This document shows, one piece after another, positions 11,036 through 23,917 of a stretch of 64,000 bases of DNA (position 1 is its first letter; each line of letters opens with the position of its first letter). Source of the stretch: Caprella mutica (taxonomy: Eukaryota > Arthropoda > Malacostraca > Amphipoda > Caprellidae); NCBI GenBank assembly GCA_947561585.1, contig CANNZV010000937.1, positions 62,001 to 126,000 on the forward strand. Reading direction: 5' to 3'. A model generated the notes under the pieces. It had not been told where the DNA came from and ran no database searches. It worked only from the letters and a program-made list of their open reading frames with translations. The translations under genes were made by a program, and so were the position numbers.

Positions 11036-14000
11036 TTACTGTTGGTTTGGAGGTGTCTGAACCACAGCGGTTGTCATCTTTTCACCCGCAACCACCGTGT
11101 TCGGCTGCAAAATCAGCGACTGAGTCGGTATGAGAACCGCTTGTTGCGGCAAACCTGCTCTAACACCTGTCAACAAAGACATGGTTGCTTGACCACCACT
11201 ACCATGTCGCACTATTATCTTATTGCTGGAGTTGACCAAGATGGGAGCCTGGCCGATGTTTTGACTGAGGACTTGCGGTTTCACACTATACAATCCGTTG
11301 GCATCAATTGAACTAACCGCCGTTGGTTGGGATGGAGCTCTGGTGGAAACTGCAACTAGTCTACCACCTTGTATTTTCTGACCAGGCAAACTCTGTTTGA
11401 AAGTTATGACTTGGTTAGGGCGAGATGGAAGGGAGGCAGTAAAACTAATAATTTTGTTAGGGGAAGTTTTTTTACCATCCGGACTCACGACAGTAGCGGA
11501 TGATACACTAGTTTGTGGTGATGAAACACTACTTTGCGGTGATGAAACACAAGTTTGCGCTGATGAAACACTAGTTTGCGCTGATGAAACTTCACCACCA
11601 ACCCTACTTGCATCACTCTTGCTAGACGTTTTAACATTTAGCGATTTGACAACAGCAGCCTTGGTCACGTCACCACTTTTGGACCAGTTTCTTTCAAAGA
11701 TTTTGGAAGGTTTAATTTCTCCTTTATTAGCAGATAGTGCTTGTACTTTGGCAGGAGGAGCTAGAGCGTCATCATAGGCATTGTCCTCTAGTTTCTTTGG
11801 TCTCTTTATTCTCCTACCTCTGGCAGACAGAACATCTGTAGAAGAGCAGTTGACAGCTGAATTCGTTTCTGGAGGTGTAATTATGTTACTAGCATCTATT
11901 TGGTCTCTATTCACTGGTTTCTTTATAGGTTTTTCTAGAGGAACCGGCTTGGGCGATGGATTAGAAGATGGATTGGTTGATTTCTTTATCACTACCCTAT
12001 TCTGTCGAGCTATTCTAGCCGCTTTATTTTTAAGTTTGGTGAGAGTTTTGTTAGCTTTACTGTACGATGGTGGTTTCATTGGTTTATTATACACAAGAAC
12101 TACGTTAGACTTATTCTCTGCGAGATTCTTTGCGATTAACGGCGGAGTTGAAACAGAGGTGACAGGCTTGACGGGAATTGGATCTTCAGATTTATGACTC
12201 GTCTCCATTATATCTTTATTAAGCCATCCTGATTTCAATTCATCCTTCGAGGCCTCTTTTCCATCATCCTTGGAAGTATTTTCTACGTCATACCCAAGAA
12301 CAGACGAACCCAAACTGCTAAAATTACTCAAATTGAAATTATTCAGTTCATCATCATCTGATGAGCATGAATCTTCTTTCTTCTTGTCTTTGTTTTGCGT
12401 TTCATTCTCCGCTTTATTCTTCTTGTTCAGTAACATGGCCGCCCGTAGCTTGTCCTTGCGCATACGGACCACAGGACAAGTCTTCTGCTTGTGATGAGTG
12501 TAAGCTAGGATGCTGAAGACGCGCTTGTTGCAGGCAGAGCAGTTGAAGGTGCAGCAGCAGTCACGGTTGTAGTTGCACCTCTCACACACAATATCGTCAG
12601 TAGCAATAGAGGAGTTACTGGAAATGTGTTTGTTAGAGTATGAAGACATGTTACCGGACAGAAGAGATTTCTCTCTGCGCTTCTTTTTCAACGCCAATTG
12701 GTTGCTTGAGAAAGATTTAGGGTGGTCCTGAAACGAAAAGATATAAAAATTGAAAAAAACATTAATTTAAAAAAGTAAAATAAAAAGTTCACAAAAATAT
12801 CTTCAAATTTGAAAGGCTAAGCTGTACTAGTGGAGTGACTGACCTTTTTACAGAGTCCTTTGTCAATGTGATTGTTGAGTCTTGTGAGGGATGAACATCT
12901 CAGTCCACATGTGTGACACCTTGGCAAAAAAGTCAAACATTTGTCAGATTTCAGTTATAAGTTCATTTAATAGGGTTAGCCCCCAGTTATTGTATAGGTT
13001 CACTTTTTCAATCATAAAAAATATATATATAATTAAATATTTAAGTTATTTTAATTGGTATTAAATGATCAAATATTTGGAATAGTCACCTAATAAATTT
13101 TAAGTCGAATCTTACCGCAACTGTTTTGCAAATGCTCAGTTTGGATCAACTTATTCATTTTTTATAATATTGATGAGATCAATAGATAAATTTTAAAAAC
13201 TTTGTTGAAGTAAATTGTAATGGAACTTATTTAGATTAATTATAAGGAAATTAATTTAACTGCTAATAACTACTTTATCCATTCTATATTAGGTACACAG
13301 TCATCTATAGAGTGATTGCTAAGTTGATAGAACCATGTACATTGTACAAGGTAGTTAAGGTACGTTTCGCATTCAGTGATGGTTGTGATCATCGCCCGGC
13401 AATAGAAATAGCACTCAGCGATGATCTCTCGTTGTAAAACATTCCCATAGGAATAACATTGAACTAGTGCTCAGCGATAATCACAACAAAGGTTGCATGT
13501 ACCTTTGGGGCCACAATGTAGCTAGGTTAGAATAGGGTAGCTACATATGCATGCCCCCATAAATATGTCAGTTCATTTTTACCTGTGAAGGGCGTGGCAG
13601 TTGCCCTTCTCCTTGTGACTCGTGTACCTCTCTTCACTGGCAAACATCTGGAGACAATCTGTGCAGCGGTGAAAACCCTCAGGCACCTGGCAACATCAAA
13701 CAGATAGTCAGATGTTTAGTGAAAATTACATATTGAGATAATTAAGAAAATGCAAAGAAAAATAGACTTCAGATTTCAAGGATTAACATTAAAAATTTGA
13801 AGAATTATTGAGAAAAACTGGTTAGTTGCTGCCAATATTATTTCATTCAAAAATTTTAAAAAAATTTGGTCACTACAAAACTCCCATATCATAGCTACCA
13901 CAATTTTTGTTAATAGAATATTTTACTATAAACGAGTTATGTTATGCCTTGTGGTTTATAAAATCCATTACTTATCATACCCCTTGTATGTCTACTAAAC

Positions 14001-17000
14001 TAAAATGCATAACTATTCACATTTTAGTTAATATTTTCTATTGGGATTATCTATTCTTGGTAACACATTTAAAGCTTCAAAAATGTTTACCTCAGTATTA
14101 CTAAGGCCTCTGCAGTTGCCCTTCTTCATGTGGTAGTAGAGACTGATCTTACTCTTGTAACTCTTGTCACAGTACGGGCACAGCTCTTGACGGCCTTGAT
14201 TGTGGGTGAGGCGATGGGTTTTCATGTTGTGAACGAAACTGAATGTCTTGCCGCAAATATCACAGGGGTACGGCTTCTCACCAGTGTGAACGACCTGTCA
14301 GAGATAGAAGAATGTTTCAAAGCTTGGCCTTTTTTCATGGATTAAAAGTAATATAGCTAAGTGGTATATAATAAAGTTAGATATATTAAGGACTATAATT
14401 ATGTAAGATAAAAAACCCTAAATAATGAACAGACTTGTGAAACTTTATATAAATTCATAGAAAACGATGAGTTTATATATGTGAGGGATAACAAATTAAC
14501 AAATTATGTTGGGGAAGTAAACAGATTCCTCTATATAACTTTTTCAATAGAATTATTCACTTGAACACTGGGAGATATTATCAATATATGAAATGTCCAT
14601 TAAATTGGCTATATCTTTAAACTTCCAACAGAATAATGAAAGCCTTACCAGGTGGTCCCTGAGGTTAGATCTGCAGTTGAAGTTTTTTCCACAATAATCA
14701 CACTGAAATCCTCTCCTGGGGTGTGGATTCACAGGGTGTTGAAACTGGTCATGAGATGCACTCAGAGACATACTAGAGCTTTGTAGCGAGAACTCACTGT
14801 TACCTACTCCATCTTTTGAACCGTCCTGGAAAGAGATCAAATGATGAAGTGAAAAGAATCTCAAGGAAATTTATTATAAATTCATAATTGATACTTTCAT
14901 AGGATAAGTTAAAATATATCGGTCAGTTCCACATCTTCTGTCGTAGACGAAAAAACAAATAATAATTAATAGTTCATTCATTTATGAACAAAGATAGAAG
15001 ATGTGAAACTGACCCATAATTCGTAATGTACTCTAGTTGGTAAAAGACTTTTTTGGAACTAAAGAAGGAATTATTCAAAATACCTCTTGCTTAGTCATCA
15101 CTTGTCCAGGTGCTGGATGAACCATTCTCCTATGTTCTTTGAGTGCTGACAGGCTGGCCAACTGTTCACCACAAGTAGCACATTTCACAATGCCAGCCTT
15201 GGAAGGATCACAAGTACCCTGATACTTCACAATGTGCATTGTAAGTTCACTCTTACTGGGAAACTCCTTCAAGCAGGACTGGCAGCAAGTTGTCTTGTCC
15301 ATGTGGATGGCCGAGTGTGCAATGAGTGACGCTCTGTCTACAAACTTCTTGCCGCACACAGGACAGAACACCTGCCCATTGATGATAAGACCTGTGTTGA
15401 GTTTGCTCTTCAGTGCAGGGTGAACAGAATCTAAACTACCATTTTGGGCATTGAGCAAAGCATTGAAAGTGTCGGGGTCTAGCATCGGGTTGGAGTTGTC
15501 GTGGTGTGAGTTGAAGTGGCTTGTTTGGCGCTTCAGCTGTGAATTGGGTTTGGATACGAGTGAATGAACGTGTCTACGATGAGAAAGTAGCAAGTACTGG
15601 TACTTGAACGCCTTAGGACAGACATCACACTGAAACACTCCAGCATTATCGAGGTAACTGTTGGCCATTTGCATCATCATCTCTTGCTGTGTTTTAGACA
15701 GCAAACTGCCATCTGGCATCATCATCTGAGCGCCTGGACTTGATGGAACATTCTGAAAGTTCTGAGGTCCAGTGCTGTAACCGTGTACTGTGGGATCCAA
15801 GGCATTATAATCAGGAGTAACGCCTTCATTAGTTGAATAATCAGTGACTCCATCTTCACTGTCCTCAGCATTACTCTCCATAGCTTCTGGTTCTCCTTTA
15901 CCAAGCATGAAATGTTCTGTTGGAATGAGTGGATTAGCAGTCTTCTGATCTTCTTCAATAGCATTTGCCAAAAGAGTCAGTGGATCAATCTCAATCTGCA
16001 TCATGTCCACTCCTAGAGAATTAACCTCAGATTTAGATTCAGTGCTACTGCCTTCAGGAGCTTCAGCATCTGTTTCACTGACGCTGGTTTCCACAACAGT
16101 CTCCTGTTTAACAACATTGTCAGAGTCTTTGGCTAGAGATGAGAGGAAATCATCAGATCCTATTGAGCGATGTATGTCAGCCAGTGAATTGGTGACACCA
16201 TTACCAAAGCCACTGCTGCCATCTATGAAAGGGATGGAGCCCTCAAATTTACCTCCTTCTCTTCTAGAACTGGACCAGGATGAAGAATGTGGTTTACTTT
16301 TGTAAAGATGTTTAGGATCGTCTTTATACCATTTATTACTCTTCCAACAGCTTTGGTTATCAACTTTATAAAGAGGATCGATTGGATCATCAAGAACAAT
16401 TCTATTACTTGTAACTATTTTCCACCCTCCTTCTCCATCTTTATTATCCACCAATAAGCCCTCAGTTATCCATCGAACATTCACCAGCTCTATGTCTTCA
16501 TCATTGAATATATCTTTCTTTTTAATTTCCGTTAAATTGGACTCTTTCCTTGGCGTTTCTTCTGCTTTATCAACCTCTTCAGCTTCTGAAACCTTAACAT
16601 CTCCATTGAGGAGTTTATCATCTGATGGCTTATTGCTTGTATCCTCACTATCGACAGTTTCGGAGGTTTTATCGATCACATCTGCAGTTCTAACATTTTT
16701 ACCTTTCGTCACATCTCCCTCTTTGACCATCTCAGGACACCATTTCTTCAAATCAACTAATCTCTTCTTTGAGTCATCTTGCAGTAGATTTTTCTTGAAG
16801 TTCTTATTCACGTTTTCGGAGAGGAGGGGAGTAGCGCTTTTATTCACCAGCTCACTCAAACTTGATGGAAGATCTGTGAAGCCGCTCGATAGCAAGCTTC
16901 CTTTGCTGCTGTTTGCATTACTCAGGACAGACTCATTAATGCTAGGGTGGGACTGGTTGGTGATATCGCTACTCTTGTTTATCTTGTAAAAGTAAGGGTC

Positions 17001-20000
17001 TGCATCAGAGTCATGTGCCAGCAAGTGCTGGATTATGGACATTGTCCCCTGTATCTTCTTGCTACATTCTCCACACGTGTATTCCTGAAAATCAGAAAAT
17101 AAATTAATTTCATTTACATTATGAAAAATAAATTTTTACCAACTAGGGTTCGTTACAAATTATCGGTAAGTTTCACATCTTCGGTCCTAAAAGAAAAAAC
17201 AATAATAATTATCATTTCATTTTTAATTTAATTATCATTATATCCATGATACCTGCAGTTATCATGGATCCCAATTAAACTAAATAATAAAATTATTATT
17301 ATTATATCGTTTTTCTCATATGACCGATGATGTGGAACAGATCGATAATTCATAACTTACGTTAAAAAAATGACAAGAAAAAACAAATTACAGTTACCTT
17401 ATGGAGTTGAGTAGGGTGAGCCTGAAGTCTTAGGGACACTTGCCGGGAGAAACTCAAATGCTTGGACTCCATGTGGACTGGTAGTGAAAACACCTGTCAA
17501 AACACATGTTCATTGTTAAAAACTCATCAGTGAAAATATAAGTTCCATGCCAACACAAAATGTGAATTATATCAGTTATAATTCATGAACAACAGAGAAT
17601 TATCTATGAAGCAAATTGTCTCAAATTACCTTATTAGAAGTGAAGGAGCAAATTTTGCAATGGAAATGAACTTGGTTCAAATGGACAAACTTTTTACAGC
17701 TCTGGGATGGTGATTCTTTTGAATAAGCCTCCTCAATGTTAGTACACTTGGATTTATCAAGCAAATCCTCACCAGAACAGATTACACTTTTCTTTTTCTT
17801 AAGTTCACCTGAACAAACAATACTTTCAATAGAATCTTTTTCTTTAACTGATTCACTGAGTTCTGTATTGTTCACACTTGGCACTGTAACTTTTTCAGAA
17901 TCTGCACTAGGTTCATGCAGAACAGCACCTGAATCTTTTGATTTTGCAGAGATATTGTTGCAGCACTTTGATGCTGCACAGTCGATTCCAAAGAAAATTG
18001 AGAAGTAGAGTTTGTATGCTATTAAAAGGTGAAGCTTGAAATGAGCTAATGCTGAGTGTGCCTGAAAAATAAAACAAGTTTCAGTAATTTATGCAATTGT
18101 ATCAACCTGAGACAACTCTGATTGATCAGTATAAACACACTAAATAATTAAACACATGTGGCCTTTGTTTATAGTTATGTATGAATTTGTATTTACTGTT
18201 AGGTTATTTGTATTTGCTTTTAGTTCTATGTTATATACACCATGTTATAGCTATATAACATACCTCTAAAAAAGCAGCGCTACATTTGCGACACTGTAGA
18301 ACTGATAGGGTACAAGAGGTTGAGACACTCAGGGAATTGGGAACAGAAACATCAGATATTTTCCCAGTGTCGGAACTAGAGGAGGATGTGCACTTCTTTC
18401 TACTGGAAGCTATCGGCTCATTGTTCGGACTTTTTTCAACAACAAATGGAATTTCAGTATCATTCACAGTTGAAAGTGTTCTAGAGTTGGAGAAATCAAC
18501 TAAAGAAATTGAAGGAGAATTCACACATGATATCACATTGTCATTGAAAACATCTTTAACTTTATCACTTTCTTCTAAGACATTTGGATCCACATTACCA
18601 GAAGGTAAACTACACTCAAGTTTTTCAGGGAGAGTTTCATTTTTCTTTACATTGCTTGCATCAACACTGTCAGAGTTTAACAAATTCTTATTATTTACTT
18701 CTGGGCAATCACAATGAACTTTAGTAGAAGTAAAGTAAGAATGAATACAAGGGGCAGCAGAGAAGGCTCGTCGAGGACGTGTTTGAATGCTGGTGAGGAC
18801 AGGCAGAAATTCACTACCTAAAAGCAAATCTGAAAAGGAAGGAGAATGGATGAAAATGCATGAAGATATTAATGAGAAATTGGGAATAAGTTATAAGAAT
18901 AATAACAATAGGAAATATATATTTGTATTTACTTCACAAACAATGCTAAATTAAAGTATATAATAAATTTGGGTGAGAAGATAAAATAATCTTATAATAT
19001 AAAGCAAATATGTTTTGTCATTAGATTATATATTTACTGAAATATACATGTAGCTATTTTGCTAAAAACAAAAGACATAATAGAATATTTCTTGGAGAAC
19101 ACTTTATTTAGTTTCTGTATTCTGGCAATACTCCGCAAACTGGCACAGCACTGCAGAGGGGTTATTCTTATTTGCGAGACCTATGGTTAATTTTCATTTC
19201 TCATTAAATAGCAGAAATAATTGTAATTATAATTTTATCATTCATGCTATTATATTTAAATTCATATTTTTAAATCAATAACATACCTAAATTTTAATAT
19301 ATCTTAGATAAATTAAAGTTATTTAAAGGATTATTTCAAAATTTCAAAGCCAGTAAAGGAAACAGACCAGAAATTAACTAGGTAAAGATAAACATCTTTA
19401 GATCATTTTGAAAACATTTCTAGCCAGACAGCAGGTACTGGTAAACTGTGATCCAAGAAATCCTCTATTTTGGCTTCTGTTGAGGAATGTTTGCACAGAA
19501 AATGATAAAAATATCTCATACTCTGCAGAATGGATTTTTAGATCATTTCTAAAACATCTTTAGATCATTCAAATATATTAACATCATTTCTAAAAATATC
19601 TTTACATCATTTCTAAAAACAGCTTTAGATCATTTTTAAAAACATTTTTAGATCATTTCTAGAACATCTTTAGATCATTTCTAAAAACATCTTTAGGTAG
19701 ATAATTTCTGAAAACATCTTTACATCATTCCTAAAAAACAACTTTATATCATTTCTAAAATCATCTTTAGATCATTTCTAAAAAACAACTTTATATCATT
19801 TCTAAAAACATCTTTAGATCATTTCTAATAAACATCTTTATATCATTTCTAAAAAAACATCTTTAGATCATTTCTAAAAAACATCTTTAGATCATTTCTA
19901 AAAAACAACTTTATATCATTTCTAAAAACATCTTTAGATCATTTCTAAAAACATCTTTAGATCATTTCTAAAAAACATCTTTAGATCATTTCTAAAAAAA

Positions 20001-22027
20001 CATCTTTAGATCATTTCTAAAAACATCGTTAGATCATTTCTAAAAACTTTTTTTTAGATCATTTCTAAAAACATCTTTAGATCATTTCTAAATACATCTT
20101 TAGATCATTTCTAAAAACATCTTTAGATCATTTTTAAAAACATCTTTAGATCATAACTAAAAACATCTTTAGATCATTTCTAAAAACTTTTTTTTAGATC
20201 ATTTCTAAAAACATCTTTAGATCATTTCTAAATACATCTTTAGATCATTTCTAAAAACATCTTTAGATCATTTCTAAAAAAATCTTTAGATCATTTCTAA
20301 AAACATCTTTAGATCATTTCTAAAAACATCTTTAGGTAGATAATTTCTAAAAACATCTTTAGATCATAACTAAAAGCATCTTTAGATCATTTCTAAAAAC
20401 TTTTTTAGATCATTTCTAAAAACATCTTTAGATCATTTCTAAATACATCTTTAGATCATTTCTAAAAACATCTATAAATCATTTCTAAAAACATCTTTGG
20501 ATCATTTCTAAAAACATCTTTAGGTCTGACCTAAAGTTTTCAGAAATGACATAATAGGTCATTTCTGAAAACTTATTTAGATCATTTCTAATTTCTGAAA
20601 ACATCTGTAGCAATAGATCATTTCTTAAAACATTCTTTAAGATCATTGATCAGTTAATCAGATCATTTAATTAGTTCAGAACTTCAGACTGTTGAGTTAG
20701 GTTAGGTATATAGTTAATAAGTGAAATTATAAATTAGATAATTTAATTACATAGATCATGATAGATGATAGATCAGTAAAATAGTTAATCTAGATCATTG
20801 ATCAGAAACGTTTCCTCACTTTCCTGTTTGAATCATTGAATAAAATATGGTACCTATTTATGATTCCAAAATATTATTCAAATTCCCAATTATTATTCAA
20901 ATATTTAGAATTTAAGTTATTTAACCTGATTAACTTAAACTAAGTAAATAACTAAACATAATGGATATAATATAATATAATGATAATATATAGGTAGGTA
21001 GTATAATATTATTTTTAGTACCTTAAATAGTCAGATTTCTCTCAAATATTTTAAAATAGTGAATATAAAATATTAAATTTAAGTTGGCATCATTCTTAGT
21101 TAGCCTCAGTGTCTCAGAAACTAAGAATTTAAGAAAGTCTTGGAAAATTCAAAATTATGAAAACAAAATAAAAAAGAGTGAGTCATGACCTGTCTGGGAT
21201 ATGATAAATTAATGGGAGTATAGATATTAGAATTAATAAAATAATTCTGATTTGCCTCATAGATTCTCAAATATGATAAATATCTAATTCTAAGTCTCTG
21301 TTGTAATCATGTTATTCATCATATGTGGTTAAATCATAAATGGACCATTTAACCTTAGATAATTGAGCTTGTATATCCATTATAAATATACCTAACATAA
21401 GCATATGATACTGAAAGTGAAATAGCTTTCTATATGATTACTACCCCCTCATTAATGATATTACCCTCACTAAGAGCTAAAAATAAACAAACCCTCCAAT
21501 TTTTCATGGCACACACAACGAAAAAACAAAGGAGTGTTTTGGTTTGTATTTGAAAAGTGTTTCTATCTTGCTACCAAAAAAATATTATTTCATTTTCACA
21601 AAATAAATAATTATTTATTTTATGACAATTAAAACACTACCTGAATGCCATGAATATGTAATTTCATATTATTCATTTGTTTATTACGCATTGCATAACA
21701 CTAAATTCTAATGTATTCTCAATATTGAATTCGTAATAGAAAATATTTCATTTGTTATTTATTTTCATATATATTTAGAGATAGTGGGACTCAAGTAATA
21801 AATTATAATTCATCTTAATTAATTAGTTATTTATTATAGTTGATTATTTCCATCTGATAGTTTAGGTGTAATCAGTAAAAAAGGTAGGTATACCGAGTAA
21901 ATAACTAGGTACTGATTTTTATAAATGTTAAAAAAAGAGCTTTTTATGAAACACAAATTAGTGTATTAATTTATTATTAATTAGTGATAAAAACATTACC
22001 TTCAAATGGAGTCGTTGGCATCTCCAT
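11036..22027 (-). CDS. Large C2H2/C2HC multi-zinc-finger protein, ten coding exons
   Basis: Probable nuclear DNA-binding protein of about 1,791 residues. Coding exons (high to low): 22027-22000, 18829-18264, 18061-17630, 17493-17398, 17084-15084, 14825-14649, 14294-14091, 13686-13583, 12919-12844, 12727-11036; every junction has GT/AG ends and the phases join to 1,792 codons. I count thirteen fingers: Cys pairs near residues 189, 333, 378, 860, 948, 975, 1009, 1083, 1111, 1139, 1176, 1204 and 1291. Five of these are split by introns, for example C189-x2-C192 in exon 2 with H205 and H209 in exon 3. The last four fingers end in H-x5-C rather than H-x3-H. The linker HTGEKPYPC joins fingers 8 and 9. 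The tail has a basic [10 protein letters not shown] stretch and short SSAQTSV-like repeats, then a Gln/Val-rich end. Acidic and Ser-rich spacers fill 399-859. The orthologue is not recognised. Exon 1 supplies only nine and a third codons. Confidence 0.88.
12974..13070. repeat. Family A remnant in a zinc-finger gene intron
   Basis: 'gggttagcccccagttattg', 'ggttcactttttcaatcata' and 'ttttaattggtatt' correspond to the left arm and start of the core of family A; the right arm is not seen. Confidence 0.45.
13357..13505. mobile_element. Miniature inverted-repeat element in a zinc-finger gene intron
   Basis: Left end 'aaggtacgtttcgcattcag', then 'ggttgtgatcatcgc'; the right end is the inverse, 'gcgataatcacaac' then 'aaaggttgcatgtacctt'. 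About 150 bp, imperfect ~36-bp arms, no coding capacity. It lies in the intron between the exons at 13686-13583 and 12919-12844. Confidence 0.65.
14902..15033. mobile_element. Family A element filling half of a short intron
   Basis: TA duplications at 14900-14901 and 15034-15035 flank it. Left arm 'atatcggtcagttccacatc', right arm 'agatgtgaaactgacccata'. The host intron (14826-15083) is only 258 bp, so this copy makes up half of it. Confidence 0.8.
17146..17362. mobile_element. Family A element filling most of an intron
   Basis: Left arm 'acaaattatcggtaagtttc', 'catcttcggtcctaaaag'; core 'tatccatgatacctgcag'; right arm 'ctcatatgaccgatgatgtg', 'gaacagatcgataattcata'. The intron between exons 17493-17398 and 17084-15084 is 313 bp, of which about 217 bp is this element. 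Confidence 0.85.
19525..20560. repeat. ~1-kb minisatellite, 23-bp unit, in intron 1 of the zinc-finger gene
   Basis: Roughly forty tandem copies of a unit close to 'acatctttagatcatttcta' plus a short A run, length 22-25 bp. Variation is mainly in the number of A residues between units and a recurring 'cttttttttagatc' variant. Scattered single units occur from about 19390 and after 20560. The array lies wholly inside the ~3.2-kb first intron. Confidence 0.95.
22000..22027 (-). CDS. First coding exon of the zinc-finger gene (28 nt)
   Basis: Minus strand: ATG GAG ATG CCA ACG ACT CCA then TTTGAAG followed by the donor gtaatg. The final G pairs with AT at the start of the exon at 18829 to give Asp, opening [17 protein letters not shown]. 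The next exon has no ATG in frame at its beginning, so an upstream start like this is required. The methionine two codons downstream is an alternative start. A CACGTG box lies upstream at about 22053. Confidence 0.7.
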
Positions 22028-23130
22028 TTCATATCCCCTCCCCCTTCACCCCACGTGCTAGCCTCGCTGCAGGGCTGCCAACCCCAGCACTGAGAAAACA
22101 TTCGCTAGTCCTGCACGATAAAGGATTTACTTGATTAATAATTACATTGAAATGAATAGTATATTTTCTCTTACACTATCTGTTATATAATTTAGATGAC
22201 TATGAACTACTCAGCAAAAAATAGTAAATTTAATCTTATTGGCGCACTTATTTTATTGATTTTATAGAAGTTACGCCTTGCTACAATTATGCTTCAAATT
22301 AAATAGACTCCAATTCTACCATTTAACATCATAAACTAATTTATTAACCTAATTTGATAATGTAGGTACCTTATTTCTTCACTTTTCCATAAAGATTTCA
22401 TCGATTTCAGCATAAAGGAGTTGACACAGATGAATTCCACCACCCCCGCGCACCCCACCTCAGTTTAACAAATCAATATGAATCTTGTTCTTTACTCCCG
22501 CAACCCCTTATGAACAATTTAGCACAAAAATGTCTGGTGATGGTTCACACGAATGTTTTTCAATGTTTATCATCCTCACAATGCATTCTCTGGTGCTTAA
22601 TTCATCGATTGATTTGGTATCCTTTGGTTTTCATGGTTTGGGACACTGTATGAAATGCATTTTTGCGAGAGCCGTCCTGATTCATTGCATGGAGTATCGC
22701 GCACGCTCTTATACTAACTCAATGCTTCTATATAATGGAAACAATGGAGAAAGAGGGAAGAGGATAGCAACAGTGGGCAATAAATTAATAATCTAAATGA
22801 GATTTAAATGTAGATGATAGCTAATATTTTATAAAAAACAGTTAGGTTCCTTTTTAATAATTTCTAATTTTATGTAGTCTAATCAATTCCCACAGTATTG
22901 ATTTACAACGTCAAAATATAGCACGACTGACTCTGAAAAGCTGCCTATAATTAATGCATTTGTTAATAAACTCAATATTTCTCTAATTTGTGTAGATAAA
23001 TGTATACTAATAATTGTTCTATCATTTGAATTTTCCAAATAAACATAATTAGTTTTATTTATCACTCATAGTTTTGATACGAATGAATAAAAATATCAAA
23101 ATAACTATTAATGTCAAGCAATCTCGATGA
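22028..23130. other. 5' flank of the zinc-finger gene
   Basis: Presumed promoter and 5' UTR side of the minus-strand zinc-finger gene. 22030-22110 is locally GC-richer and has a CACGTG at about 22053. A 103-codon open frame at 22485-22796 (plus) has no recognisable family and no supporting context; I do not call it a gene. Confidence 0.45.
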
Positions 23131-23136
23131 AGTGAT

Positions 23137-23342
23137 GGGGTTAAAGTTCGAGTTATCGGACAGTTCCATATTTTCGATTATATCAGAAAATAACTTTGAT
23201 ATAATATTTCAACTCGTTATTTTAATTGGTATCCATGATACTGCAGGTATCATGGATACCAATTAAAATAACGAGTTGAAATATTATATACATTTTTATG
23301 GGATCGAAAATGAGAAACTGTCCGATAACACAGAACTTATCC
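23137..23342. mobile_element. Family A element with a near-perfect central palindrome
   Basis: The centre (23228-23268) reads 'aattggtatccatgatactg' followed by its inverse 'caggtatcatggatacc'. Outer arms: 'gagttatcggacagttccat' and 'tgagaaactgtccgataac'. Ends at a TA (23343-23344). Diverged arms, well-preserved core. Confidence 0.85.
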
Positions 23343-23560
23343 TATAATATTTGCTGAGTCTTGAAATGCCTAACTGTGTGATTCTATACCTAAATTTAAA
23401 AAAAGATAGGCAATTGTCTATTAAATTTATATAATTCATAACTCTGGAATATTCCTAAAATGTCAAAATACGTTAATTAATATTACCTTTAATTACAGAT
23501 TCATGAAATATCTATATATAGAAAAGTGCTACATTATATCTTTTTTATTAGATAAAATTA

Positions 23561-23917
23561 GGGTAAGCTCCGAGCTATAGGATAGTTCCACATTTTCGAT
23601 CATACGTGAAATAATGTACCTATATCATTTAACATTTTTACTGGTTATTTACTTACCTAATGAAAGTATTTATGTGCTTTTCCTTGTCTGATCGACAATC
23701 TGAAACCATCCAATAACTCATGACTAGGGTTGTGACAATATGCATTTAAAATCATAGATCTTAGGATTATCACAGACGGAACGAAATGAAATGGTATCGA
23801 ATACTTTATACCGCTGATTTAGAAAGATTCAACACCATTTATTTCTCTCCGTGTACAATATTTTTAGGATCTATGAATTAAAAAGCATATTGTCACAACC
23901 CTACTCGTGACATACCC
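23561..23917. mobile_element. Family A element interrupted by another miniature element
   Basis: TA at 23559-23560, then 'gggtaagctccgagctatag' and 'gatagttccacattttcgat'; the right arm 'atcgacaatctgaaaccatc', 'caataactcatgac' is broken at 23726 and resumes after 23901 as 'ctcgtgacataccc', ending at TA (23918-23919). This is an insertion of one element into another. Confidence 0.75.
23727..23901. mobile_element. Nested miniature element with TA target duplication
   Basis: Left end 'gggttgtgacaatatgcatt', right end (minus strand) 'gggttgtgacaatatgcttt'. The arms continue with 'aatcatagatc' against 'ggatctatgaatt'. TA at 23725-23726 and 23902-23903. 175 bp, non-coding, mariner-type target choice. 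Confidence 0.85.

Noticed and set aside
11042..12494. Several plus-strand frames opposite the last zinc-finger exon
   Set aside because: Antisense shadows of the long minus-strand coding exon, with no independent protein features.
19525..20560. Regular repeat array that superficially resembles a CRISPR array
   Set aside because: Units are directly adjacent with no unique spacers, in an animal intron; a minisatellite.
22485..22796. 103-codon plus-strand open frame upstream of the zinc-finger gene
   Set aside because: No recognisable domain, no splice or neighbour context, and composition looks like chance. Not called as a gene.
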